Positions 8,005-15,615 of a DNA stretch of 25,430 nucleotides are shown in pieces. Made by a program: the position numbers and the translations under genes. The DNA is from Oscillospiraceae bacterium (GTDB taxonomy: Bacteria > Bacillota > Clostridia > Oscillospirales > Ruminococcaceae). The DNA lies in assembly GCA_017394475.1 (NCBI GenBank), contig JAFPYQ010000127.1, positions 1 through 25,430 of the forward strand, written 5' to 3'. The notes under the pieces were generated by a model. It was not told where the DNA came from and ran no database searches. It saw nothing but the letters and a program-made list of their open reading frames with translations. The first letter of the stretch is position 1. Every line of letters begins with the position of its first letter.

Positions 8005-8634
8005 CTACACTCTGAACTTGTAGGAGATCTCTGTATAAAGTGTGAAGACGAATATCATCACCTGCTGGAAAAGTGTGAGCAGCAGCACGAGCAGGAATAT
8101 ACAAAGGACCATTGCCACAAGGGTAAGGAGTATAAGTAGTATCGTTTTGAAGAATGTGAACTGGTGGACTGCCTTCATGGCCGATATGAACAGCACCACC
8201 GTCCATGCAAGTCCGATTATCTGTATGGTATCTATGAAGATAGCCTCATCACGGACGAGCACATGGGAAAGGAACGTTCCCACCAAGTATCCCACGATAT
8301 AGGGGATGAGCGAATAGGCGGTGACGATATAGATATTCCTCAGCGATCCCTCTCCGTCAAAGAGAGTACACATAGCCCAGTTGCATACCACATAGAGTAT
8401 GAACAGGCCGAAGCTGCTGGATATGTAGGGTATGATGTTGAATACCTTATCGTAATCTGAATAATACTGGAAACCGTAGAGCCTGTTGTATGCCAGCTGC
8501 TGGAAGAAGAGCAGGAAAACGATGAATGTCGCTATCCTCATATCTCCGGCTTTTTTCCAGCGCAGATCCTCGAAGCCCTCGAAAGGGTGCATAATAACAT
8601 GTTTCACAAACTGCGGCTGAGTAAGATCAAGCAT
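8005..8634 (-). CDS. YIP1-family integral membrane protein
   Basis: A 209-residue hydrophobic protein with about five membrane segments (near 32-48, 65-92, 101-125, 133-153 and 161-192). The N-terminus LDLTQPQFVKHVIMHPFEGFEDLRW and the central SLRNIYIVTAYSLIPYIVGY block fit the bacterial YIP1 family, whose role is unclear. I chose ATG at 8634 because GAGGTG lies 6 nt upstream; an in-frame GTG at 8643 is part of that same site and would overlap the previous gene. With the ATG start only 1 nt separates it from the NHL-protein stop codon (TAG-A-ATG), so the two are translationally coupled. It may act with that membrane-anchored protein or with the permeases, which is inference from the arrangement. 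Confidence 0.8.
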   Translation of the reverse strand: MLDLTQPQFVKHVIMHPFEGFEDLRWKKAGDMRIATFIVFLLFFQQLAYNRLYGFQYYSDYDKVFNIIPYISSSFGLFILYVVCNWAMCTLFDGEGSLRNIYIVTAYSLIPYIVGYLVGTFLSHVLVRDEAIFIDTIQIIGLAWTVVLFISAMKAVHQFTFFKTILLILLTLVAMVLCIFLLVLLLTLFQQVMIFVFTLYTEISYKFRV

Positions 8635-8635
8635 T

Positions 8636-10186
8636 CTATGCACCTCTCTTTCTGTTCCACGGCATTCTTATGACGCCGTTCTTTTCAAGCTGTTTGAGCA
8701 CAAATCCCGCAATGAGCAGTATGATAAGAGTAACTGCCACGGGAGTGAGCCATTTCTGGAGTATCTCATCGCGGTAGCCCTCAAACGCTCTGTTGTAGCG
8801 CTTTCTGCTGAGTGCTATCTTGAAATACTTCATGGCTTCCTTGTAGCGGCTCTGGCCGAGCAGCGCATTGCCTATGCCGATATATGCCCTGCGGTAGTTG
8901 CCGTCGCGCTTTACCACCTCGGTCCAGGGACCGTAGGATTCATCATAGTGGCCGCTGTTGTAGAGGTTGGTGGCTTCTGTAACTATCTCGCCGAACTCGG
9001 TGCGCTTGAAAACGGTGATACCGTTCTTACGGGAGTCAACTACATAGATAAGATCGTCATTGGTCTCTATGGCAACTGCATTCTGGAATGTGCCCAGCTG
9101 GTTGCCGATGCCGCCCATAACGAACATGAGGTTCGCCTTTTCATCATACTGGAACACGCGGCCGTGAGCAAAGTCAAGGAGATTGAGCTCGCCGTTGGGG
9201 CCGATGTCTATATCAACTATAGAGCTGTTCTTCGTGTAGATGGACCAGTATGCGGGGGGCTGGTCACCGAATACCACATCCTCAGCGCCAAGAGTGGCAA
9301 GGATGTTGGTGCCTTCGGGATTTACCTTCTTCACCATATCCGTCTTTACGTCTGCGGATTCGGAAACGGTGTAGATAAAGCCCATATCGTCGATATCAAA
9401 GTTGTCAAAGCCCACGGCTGTGGAACGAACGGAACGGTCACGCTGTGCCTGAGTAGCTATCATGTTCCAGAAGGCGTTCATGATTACCTCGGAGGTCTGC
9501 TCAACTCGGTTGGCACCGAAGAAGCCCAGGAACTCTCCGTTTATATCATACATGACAGAGCCCTTAGTAACAGACCCTACTACCACATAGACATTTCCCG
9601 CCTTGTCCACTACTACCTTTTCGGGCTTGAATGTGAGATCCTGAGAATAGATCTCCGAAGTGGGCTTTGTGAATACCTTGTCCACCACGCCCTCACTGTC
9701 GCATTTGAGGACACGGTCATTATCGGTATCGCATATATAAATGCTGCCCGTATACTGATCGACGAACACGCCCTGTGGAGCATTGAGCTTGGTGGCCTTG
9801 CCGTCTACCTCGAAGCTGTCAAGGATATCGATCAGCCCGAAGTCAAAATCAGTGATTATGATCCTGTTGTTTCCCTTATCAACTATATACAGCTTTTCAT
9901 CATGGGAGACGAAAATGTCACTGGGTTCCTTGAGCTGCAGCAGGCTCTTCCATTTGTCATCGTCAAAATCGAAGCCCTCCATAACGCTTATGCGCTCATA
10001 AAGCCCCTTTATCATTTTGCCGTCCACAAATTCCTCTGCGGAGTATCCCACCTGAGATGAGACTGCATCGCCCCATCTGTCATAGCCGTAAGGGTCATAG
10101 CTCTCCGTTGCAGATACTGCGGATGAGAATGTGCACATCATCAGCAGCGCGCCTGCACCGGCGATAAGTCTTTTTATCTTCGACAT
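8636..10186 (-). CDS. Secreted NHL-repeat propeller with TPR and C-terminal membrane anchor
   Basis: This 516-residue protein has a signal peptide (1-26, cleavage near VSA/TES). NHL-type beta-propeller repeats follow (about 85-395), for example LYIVDKGNNRIIITD, IYICDTDNDRVLKCD and IYVVDSRKNGITVF. Two TPR-like helical repeats lie at about 402-468 (ATNLYNSGHYDESYGPWTEV, then AYIGIGNALLGQSRYKEAMK). A single membrane helix (480-498) with a basic tail (NRKRGA end) anchors it. The predicted topology places propeller and TPR outside the cell. NHL propellers bind proteins or ligands and some have lyase-like activity; nothing here identifies a catalytic site. It is located between the first permease pair and YIP1, with an AGGGTGATG ribosome-binding site, and probably belongs to the same envelope complex. 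Confidence 0.85.
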   Translation of the reverse strand: MSKIKRLIAGAGALLMMCTFSSAVSATESYDPYGYDRWGDAVSSQVGYSAEEFVDGKMIKGLYERISVMEGFDFDDDKWKSLLQLKEPSDIFVSHDEKLYIVDKGNNRIIITDFDFGLIDILDSFEVDGKATKLNAPQGVFVDQYTGSIYICDTDNDRVLKCDSEGVVDKVFTKPTSEIYSQDLTFKPEKVVVDKAGNVYVVVGSVTKGSVMYDINGEFLGFFGANRVEQTSEVIMNAFWNMIATQAQRDRSVRSTAVGFDNFDIDDMGFIYTVSESADVKTDMVKKVNPEGTNILATLGAEDVVFGDQPPAYWSIYTKNSSIVDIDIGPNGELNLLDFAHGRVFQYDEKANLMFVMGGIGNQLGTFQNAVAIETNDDLIYVVDSRKNGITVFKRTEFGEIVTEATNLYNSGHYDESYGPWTEVVKRDGNYRRAYIGIGNALLGQSRYKEAMKYFKIALSRKRYNRAFEGYRDEILQKWLTPVAVTLIILLIAGFVLKQLEKNGVIRMPWNRKRGA

Positions 10187-10199
10187 ATCATCACCCTTT

Positions 10200-11180
10200 T
10201 TAGTCTTTCATACCTGCGTGTGCCATTGTTTCCATGACATTTCTCTGTGCGAGCACGAATACGAGCAGCGGAGGAATCATGAGAACCACTGCGGATGCGG
10301 CTATCGCGCCCTGACGTGCCATACCGGCAGCAGCTATCTGCTGAACTACGACAGGGATCGTCTTGAGAGCCTCGTCATATACAAGACCGCCGCCGTTGGT
10401 GTTCCACGCAGTCTGGAATTCAAAAATGATGATGGTCATGAGTGCGGGCTTGCAGTTGGGCATCACGATGCCCCAGCATATCCTCATAAGCCCTGCACCG
10501 TCCACCTTAGCTGCCTCTATCATCGCATCGGGTATGGTAGACATGGACTGCCTCATAAGGTAAAGACCCATAGATGTGGAGATGATAGGAAGGATAAGTG
10601 CGGAATATGTGTTTATCATTCCCAGTGTTGCCATTACCATGTACTGCATGATATAGGTAACTGTGGAGTTGAACAGAAGCGCTATTACAACTATCTGGTT
10701 GAGGAACGCATTGCCGGGGAAGCGGCACTTTGAAAGTATGAAAGCCGCAGTCGAGGCAAAGAGCACATGGAGCACAGTTGCTGTTACCGTAACGAACACA
10801 CTGTTGAATATGTTTCGTGAGAACGGTACCCATGAGTTGTTGGCTATCTTGAACAGATCCCTGAAGTTATCGGTAGTGGGATCCATCGCATACAGCTTAG
10901 GCGGCATCAGGAACATTTCCTGGATGGGCTTAACAGAGTTGATAAGAGCCAGATATATGGGGAAAAGCATGAACAGTCCCATGAACGAGAGCAGGAGGAA
11001 TATGCCTACGTCGTTCTTCCAGTTCTTGCCGACCTGCTTGTTAGAGCCCTTTGATTTAAGCATCTTCTGATGCTCTTTTTCCCTGCGCTTTTTCAGCGCC
11101 GCAAGCGCTGCGGCATTTTCCTGCTCCTGCAAAGCGGCGAGCTCTGAGGGCTTGAGATCTTTTCTCTTCTTTTTAGCCAT
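10200..11180 (-). CDS. Carbohydrate ABC transporter permease, MalG/UgpE type (first pair)
   Basis: A 326-residue membrane subunit with hydrophobic segments near 58-80, 124-150, 162-185, 191-210, 242-258 and 285-310. The EAA loop IEAAKVDGAGLMRICWGIVM (starting at 221) is well conserved, with DG and a proline at its end. As in the other MalG-type gene of this operon, the cytoplasmic N-terminus (about 1-56) is unusually long and charged, rich in K, E and A. It is 11 bp downstream of its MalF-type partner and 13 bp upstream of the NHL-protein gene. The two MalG-type permeases differ clearly in sequence, so this is not a recent tandem copy. Confidence 0.93.
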   Translation of the reverse strand: MAKKKRKDLKPSELAALQEQENAAALAALKKRREKEHQKMLKSKGSNKQVGKNWKNDVGIFLLLSFMGLFMLFPIYLALINSVKPIQEMFLMPPKLYAMDPTTDNFRDLFKIANNSWVPFSRNIFNSVFVTVTATVLHVLFASTAAFILSKCRFPGNAFLNQIVVIALLFNSTVTYIMQYMVMATLGMINTYSALILPIISTSMGLYLMRQSMSTIPDAMIEAAKVDGAGLMRICWGIVMPNCKPALMTIIIFEFQTAWNTNGGGLVYDEALKTIPVVVQQIAAAGMARQGAIAASAVVLMIPPLLVFVLAQRNVMETMAHAGMKD

Positions 11181-11191
11181 TTGCCCACCCC

Positions 11192-12154
11192 TTAATCAAC
11201 ATACTTGCCCAGCACCTTGCCTACAAGGTTGTTGCAGACAAGCATTACAAGGAACAAGACAAAGCATACAGCAGAGGAATATCCCATCTCATACCTTACC
11301 CAGCCGTAGTCGAAGGCATGGGTCATGATGGTATGCACCTTGTAGTCGGTGGAAGGGAAGCCTGCCAGGGTACGTCCCACGATATCCACTGTGAAAGCGG
11401 AAACTATCTGCATAACAGCGGCAAACATCAGCGAAGGACCCATAGATGGGATCGTGATGTAGATGAGTTCCTGCCAGCGGTTCTTTATGCCCTCGATAGC
11501 TCCTGCCTCACACATGGACTTGTCGATGCCCTGGAAACCTGCACGCATCGCAAGGAAGCCTGCACCCATGGATACCCAGAGCTGTACCACGATAACACAG
11601 GCAAGGACGAGCCTGCCGTCTGTGAGCCACTGCATAGCAGTGGTGGTGAAGCCCAGTTCCATAAGGAAGGCATTGAGATAGCCGTACTGGTCGCCGGAGA
11701 ATATCAGCTGCCATACGAAGTAGATATTGCCTGCCATTGAAGGAGCATAGAATATCAGTGTGAAAAGAGTCTTGAGCGCCGGATGGAGCTCGTTTATGAG
11801 CCACGCCAGCATAAAGGACATAGCATAGCTCAGGGGACCTGTGAAGATCGCGAATACAAGTGTTGTTCTTATGGCCTTGATGAATACATCATCGTCCATG
11901 AACATAGTGTAGAAATTCTGAAAACCCACCCATCTCGGAAATGAAGCCATATCGAAATCGGTAAAGCCCATAGGGAGAGACATCATGACCGGTATGACAG
12001 TGAAGATGATAAAGAAAAACATGAACGGTGCCAGCATGACATAGCACATATAGTTCCTTTTCATCTCATGGAGAGTATACTCTCTTCTCTCCTTACGGCT
12101 CATCTTCCTCTCTGAGGGGAGCAGGATCTCTTTTTTAACAGTCTGTTCTGCCAA
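11192..12154 (-). CDS. Sugar ABC transporter permease, MalF/UgpA type (first pair), TTG start
   Basis: A 320-residue membrane subunit with a basic N-terminus, a first helix at about 36-60, later helices, and the EAA loop CEAGAIEGIKNRWQELIYIT (starting at 215). The start codon is TTG at 12154, supported by a perfect AGGAGGG 7 nt upstream. It begins 15 bp after the stop codon of the solute-binding protein gene, so binding protein, MalF-type and MalG-type subunits follow the standard order of sugar importers. The nearby ATPase gene that many importers have is absent; a shared MsmX/UgpC-type ATPase encoded elsewhere is expected from the known biology of Firmicute sugar uptake. Confidence 0.93.
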   Translation of the reverse strand: MAEQTVKKEILLPSERKMSRKERREYTLHEMKRNYMCYVMLAPFMFFFIIFTVIPVMMSLPMGFTDFDMASFPRWVGFQNFYTMFMDDDVFIKAIRTTLVFAIFTGPLSYAMSFMLAWLINELHPALKTLFTLIFYAPSMAGNIYFVWQLIFSGDQYGYLNAFLMELGFTTTAMQWLTDGRLVLACVIVVQLWVSMGAGFLAMRAGFQGIDKSMCEAGAIEGIKNRWQELIYITIPSMGPSLMFAAVMQIVSAFTVDIVGRTLAGFPSTDYKVHTIMTHAFDYGWVRYEMGYSSAVCFVLFLVMLVCNNLVGKVLGKYVD

Positions 12155-12169
12155 GATCTATCCCTCCTA

Positions 12170-15097
12170 TCATTCGTCAAGCCCTAAGTTCTTGCGTTTT
12201 CTTGTTATCTCGTTATTTATGTCCCTGTTGTACCATCTGAGCTGTTCACGGGCATTCTCGTTCTCGTTTACAACACTTCTGAATGCGTTCATTATGGAAC
12301 GTGTAACAACATAGGACGACGGTGTGATGGGTATCTCATCGAGCTCTGAGAGCTGTGAGTTGATCTTTTCCAGATCAGACCTTGACCAGTTGAGCTTCTG
12401 GAGGGCATTGACATTTGCTGTGTCAAAGCGTCCCATAGGACCCATAACGCCCTCGACGGTCTGACCGTATTCCACCATGACATCATCGGATGTGAACCAC
12501 TTTATGAATTCCCATGCTCCGCTCAGGTTATCACAGTTCTTGAGCACGATTATGCCCGAACCGTTGGAGTTTGCAGCGTGGGAGATGGTGCCGTCGGGTC
12601 TTCTTGTACCGGGAACGGGGCAGAAATCCCATGCGCCCTTGATCTCGGGGGCTGCAACATTGAGCTGATTGTAGAATGCGTTGTAGTTCTGGATAACTAT
12701 GGGTGCCTCACCTGTTCTGAAACGTGTGAAGGCATCATAAGCCTGATCAAACTGGTAGGTGGTGTAGAATGTTGTCCACTTATCAAATGCATCCACAGCC
12801 TCGATGCTGTCGAAGGTGGTCTGTGTCTGCGCGTCGTTGTAGTAGTTCATACCGCTCTGCAGCATGAGCATCGCAAAGGTATGACCTGCCTCTGTAGCGG
12901 GTGCCACCGCATTGCCGCCGATATTGACAGGGAGGATGAGACCGGGCTGCATATACTTTCTCTGCAGTGCGGGGAGCATATCTATAAGATCGTCCCAGGT
13001 CTCGGGGGGCTTGGTAATGCCAAGCTCGGAAAGTGTATCCGTACGGTAGAACATCATGGGGAAGTTCCTCGAAAGAGGTATGCCGTATGTCCTGCCGTTG
13101 AACTGGTAGTGTACCAGTGCCTTTTCCTGGAAGCGTCCCTTTACCTCATCAAAGCCCTGCATCTCATCGAGGGGCTTTACAAGGCCTCTAATAGCAAGGT
13201 TTATGGGGAACTCGCCGCCGATGAACATAGCCACATCGGGGCCTTTTCCCGCAAGCACGGCTTCCATGATAGTACCCTGTACCAGGTTTACCGAAACATC
13301 TATGCCGGACTGAGGCACGAATTCGGATTCGGTAAGTTCCTTTACAACAGTGGTCTGATCACGGCCCAGACCGCACCATACGATGATGGAATCCTTGGTG
13401 GAATCCGAAAGGACGGTGTAGTCCTCGAAAAATGAGCCCCAGAAGCCTCTGAGTGCAAAACCGATGGCCTTGAAGAAGTTCTCCTTTACGGGAGTGAACT
13501 GTGCATCCGAGGGAGCAATCTCGATGTAGTCGATCTCCAGGGGCTGCTCTCTGTACTGGCGCATCCAGGATGAAACTGCGGAAATATTGTCCTTGATGGA
13601 GCCGTTGGAGATGAAGTTGGGTATCTTGTTGGGCTTCTTTATGCATCTGTCGAATACATCCGAAAGCCTTGCAAGAGTGGTAGCCTCCGATCCTGTCATG
13701 CCCGAGAGACCTTCTATCCTTGCCTGCTCATCCTTGAGCCCCTGGGACAGTCTCTTGAAGGTATCGATGAGATCGGGTATCTCCTTCTGTACATAGTAGT
13801 CGGTGTATTTATCGGGCTGAGGACCTGTTATCATCAGGATCTGCATATAGCGCTGATTTGCCTCATACACTATATCATCGAGCCTCTGCATGGATTCACC
13901 GATCTCACCGGGGATAGCCTCGAGGGAAAGCTCGTGGGTGCCCTTTGTGAGATAAAGATATGCGGTATTGCCCGTTTTATCCGTGGGGATGGTCATCTGC
14001 CAGTCAGTGGAGTAGAAGAACTTTATCTGCTCGAATGCCTCGGAAGGCACCTTGCCGTCGATGTAAAGGCGGCGGTTGGAGTAGAAGCCGCGCATAACGT
14101 CCTGTCTGGACTTTATGCCCACCTTATAGTAGCCGTCCTGGGGAACATCAAGGGTCCAGGTTATCATCTGCCCAGCAGTATCCCATGTGCTGTCGCCTAC
14201 GGTGTTGTAGCGCTCTTTTACGGGGTCTGTGCCCTTGCTCTCATGATCCTCTGTAAGGTAGTTGCCTCTGTCATAGGTGGGAAAGAGGGTCTGGGAGTTG
14301 GTGTAGATGTAATTCTCGCCCTGTATCTTGATGGAAGCTCCACCTGCATTTGCTGCAAGCTGTGACGGATCGGGCGCCGTATACGCTTCGGCAGGCTGGT
14401 ACTGATAGAGCTCCAGCTTGTTTATCGCCACCATAGCCTTTTCGGATTCCAGGGTGATCTCATGAGTGCCCTTTTCAAGATAGAAATACAGGGGCTCATT
14501 GAAAAGTCCGTCAGAATCCTTGAAGGGCGTTTCGCACCACGCGGGATCCTTGACCTGAGGAGGCCTTGTTTCATTTCCGCGGCTGTTGACGCTTATCTCA
14601 TTGCGGCAGTGCCAGCGATGGGGCATCTCTATCCTCGTGGCAGTGTCAAAGGGACTCTCGCCGTCAATGAGCACGGAGACCTCGGTAGTCACCGTACCGT
14701 CCTCAATGGGATAATAGAGTGCTCTGATATTGTAGGCACCTGTTTCGGGGACATCTACCGTATAGGTGAGAGAGCCTGCCTCATTCGCCCATACCACAGT
14801 GTCATCCTTGCCCTGATAATTGCCCACCGAAGCTACTTCCTTGCCGTCCTCGTCAACAGAGCACTGCACATAGGACATTTTAAGCTGGTTCCTGGGGCAT
14901 GGTGCTCCCTTAATCAGCTGATCCATATACTCAGCATAAGTGCGCTGTTTTTCGTAGCTTATCTCAGGCATTATGTAGTTCCCGCTGCCATCTGTTTCGG
15001 CGTATGCCGTGCTAGCCGGAAACTTCATCACGGACATACAGCACAAGGCGGCAGTAAGCCCGGCTAAAAGCCTTTTGATTCCTGATTTTTTCCGCAA
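12170..15097 (-). CDS. Very large family 1 extracellular solute-binding protein with two beta-sandwich modules
   Basis: From a TTG start at 15097 (GAAGGTGG just upstream) the protein has 975 residues. An upstream in-frame ATG at 15250 would add 51 residues with no signal-peptide character and lacks a ribosome-binding site. The signal peptide MRKKSGIKRLLAGLTAALCC...AYA is cleaved near residue 33 and there is no lipobox. Two carbohydrate-binding-like beta-sandwich modules follow (about 75-232 and 255-412), each with a GAYNI/GYYKV strand, a DGxxP segment and a closing LxKGTHEL-type strand. A helical linker (about 415-545) leads to a family 1 solute-binding domain (570-975), with VVWCGLGRDQTTVV, AGKGPDVAMFIGGE and FPMMFYRTDTLSELG. 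The usual size is about 430 residues, so the N-terminal half is extra. It probably captures a polysaccharide fragment for the permeases encoded next. Confidence 0.88.
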   Translation of the reverse strand: MRKKSGIKRLLAGLTAALCCMSVMKFPASTAYAETDGSGNYIMPEISYEKQRTYAEYMDQLIKGAPCPRNQLKMSYVQCSVDEDGKEVASVGNYQGKDDTVVWANEAGSLTYTVDVPETGAYNIRALYYPIEDGTVTTEVSVLIDGESPFDTATRIEMPHRWHCRNEISVNSRGNETRPPQVKDPAWCETPFKDSDGLFNEPLYFYLEKGTHEITLESEKAMVAINKLELYQYQPAEAYTAPDPSQLAANAGGASIKIQGENYIYTNSQTLFPTYDRGNYLTEDHESKGTDPVKERYNTVGDSTWDTAGQMITWTLDVPQDGYYKVGIKSRQDVMRGFYSNRRLYIDGKVPSEAFEQIKFFYSTDWQMTIPTDKTGNTAYLYLTKGTHELSLEAIPGEIGESMQRLDDIVYEANQRYMQILMITGPQPDKYTDYYVQKEIPDLIDTFKRLSQGLKDEQARIEGLSGMTGSEATTLARLSDVFDRCIKKPNKIPNFISNGSIKDNISAVSSWMRQYREQPLEIDYIEIAPSDAQFTPVKENFFKAIGFALRGFWGSFFEDYTVLSDSTKDSIIVWCGLGRDQTTVVKELTESEFVPQSGIDVSVNLVQGTIMEAVLAGKGPDVAMFIGGEFPINLAIRGLVKPLDEMQGFDEVKGRFQEKALVHYQFNGRTYGIPLSRNFPMMFYRTDTLSELGITKPPETWDDLIDMLPALQRKYMQPGLILPVNIGGNAVAPATEAGHTFAMLMLQSGMNYYNDAQTQTTFDSIEAVDAFDKWTTFYTTYQFDQAYDAFTRFRTGEAPIVIQNYNAFYNQLNVAAPEIKGAWDFCPVPGTRRPDGTISHAANSNGSGIIVLKNCDNLSGAWEFIKWFTSDDVMVEYGQTVEGVMGPMGRFDTANVNALQKLNWSRSDLEKINSQLSELDEIPITPSSYVVTRSIMNAFRSVVNENENAREQLRWYNRDINNEITRKRKNLGLDE

Positions 15098-15417
15098 AAT
15101 ACCACCTTCCCGGTAAAGCAGGAGCTGTACAGCATTATGCACAAAGCAAACGATGCCGCTTCCCGCGTCATTAACATCTGTAGACCGCAAGCCATGTCCC
15201 CCGCTGTATAAACAGCGGTGACCCGTTACCGTCAGAACGTCCGTATCCATAAAGACCGCCGATGCCCCTGATGAAGCATCCGCCCCCGATCACAAGACGA
15301 AAACCCGGCTCTGCGATCCGCGCAGCCTGTCAAGCTGCGCTCTTAAAACAAAATACTCACAGGTACAGTCAGCACTGTCCTGTGACAGCATGCCATGTAA
15401 ATGGCGCAAAACCAATT
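15098..15417 (-). promoter_or_regulatory. Long structured 5' leader of the carbohydrate operon
   Basis: About 320 nt separate the predicted transcription start from the TTG start codon. On the minus strand I see, in order: a 5-bp hairpin (15401-15405 with 15392-15396); an 11-bp hairpin with one bulged A (15358-15384) followed by ATTTTGTTTT, which resembles an intrinsic terminator; a perfect 7-bp hairpin GCGCAGC/GCTGCGC (15320-15340); a 5-bp GATGC/GCATC hairpin (15261-15280); and a perfect 7-bp hairpin CCGCTGT/ACAGCGG (15201-15218). It matches no riboswitch class that I can recognise. A regulatory RNA or attenuator role is inference. Confidence 0.45.
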
Positions 15418-15423
15418 ATAACT

Positions 15424-15452
15424 ATTATAACAAATCCACAAAATATTGTCAA
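15424..15452 (-). promoter_or_regulatory. Consensus sigma-A promoter of the carbohydrate operon
   Basis: On the minus strand TTGACA (15452-15447) and TATAAT (15429-15424) are separated by exactly 17 bp, a full consensus match. A second TATAAT overlaps the start region at 15420-15415. Such a strong promoter normally needs repression or attenuation for control. A small dyad GAAC-AATA-GTTC (15453-15464) touches the -35, and a 10-bp palindrome ACAAATTTGT (15502-15511) lies about 50 bp further upstream; either might bind a regulator. Confidence 0.9.
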
Positions 15453-15560
15453 GAACAATAGTTCAATTTGGTGCTTATTTAGCCATAGTTGTACGTTTTG
15501 CACAAATTTGTATTCTTTATCCGCAGATTTTTTTGTGTAATCGTTTTCAGACTGTCACCC

Positions 15561-15601
15561 CTAAAAAGTAAAATGTCCGGAAAGCGTGTGTTTTCCGAAC
15601 A
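15561..15601 (-). terminator. Rho-independent terminator of the serS operon
   Basis: On the minus strand a 10-bp stem (TGTTCGGAAA with TTTCCGGACA, one G-U pair; arms 15592-15601 and 15574-15583) with an 8-nt loop is followed by TTTTACTTTTTAG. It lies 14 nt after the lipoprotein stop codon. A second, mutually exclusive 8-bp hairpin (15607-15614 with 15583-15590) overlaps it. Confidence 0.8.
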
Positions 15602-15615
15602 TCGTTCACACGCTC

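Noticed and set aside
8948..10060. Long plus-strand ORF of 370 codons opposite the NHL-protein gene
   Set aside because: It is antisense to a gene with a clear signal peptide and repeats; the long open frame is explained by codon bias of the real gene. The same holds for the long plus-strand frames opposite pyrG, the solute-binding protein and serS.
3625..12154. The two permease pairs as a recent tandem duplication
   Set aside because: The pairs differ throughout, including in EAA loops and lengths (299/364 against 320/326), so any duplication is ancient or the pairs were acquired separately.
15098..15250. In-frame N-terminal extension of the large binding protein from an ATG at 15250
   Set aside because: No ribosome-binding site precedes that ATG, the 51 extra residues would block a classical signal peptide, and a TTG with a strong site at 15097 begins exactly at the signal peptide.
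15343..15396. A 17-codon minus-strand ORF (MACCHRTVLTVPVSILF) covering the terminator-like hairpin, a possible leader peptide
   Set aside because: No ribosome-binding site precedes its ATG and no run of one regulatory codon is present; chance ORFs of this size are common.
15262..15540. Plus-strand ORF of 92 codons in the gap between operons
   Set aside because: It has no recognisable domain or ribosome-binding site, and runs through the minus-strand leader and promoter.
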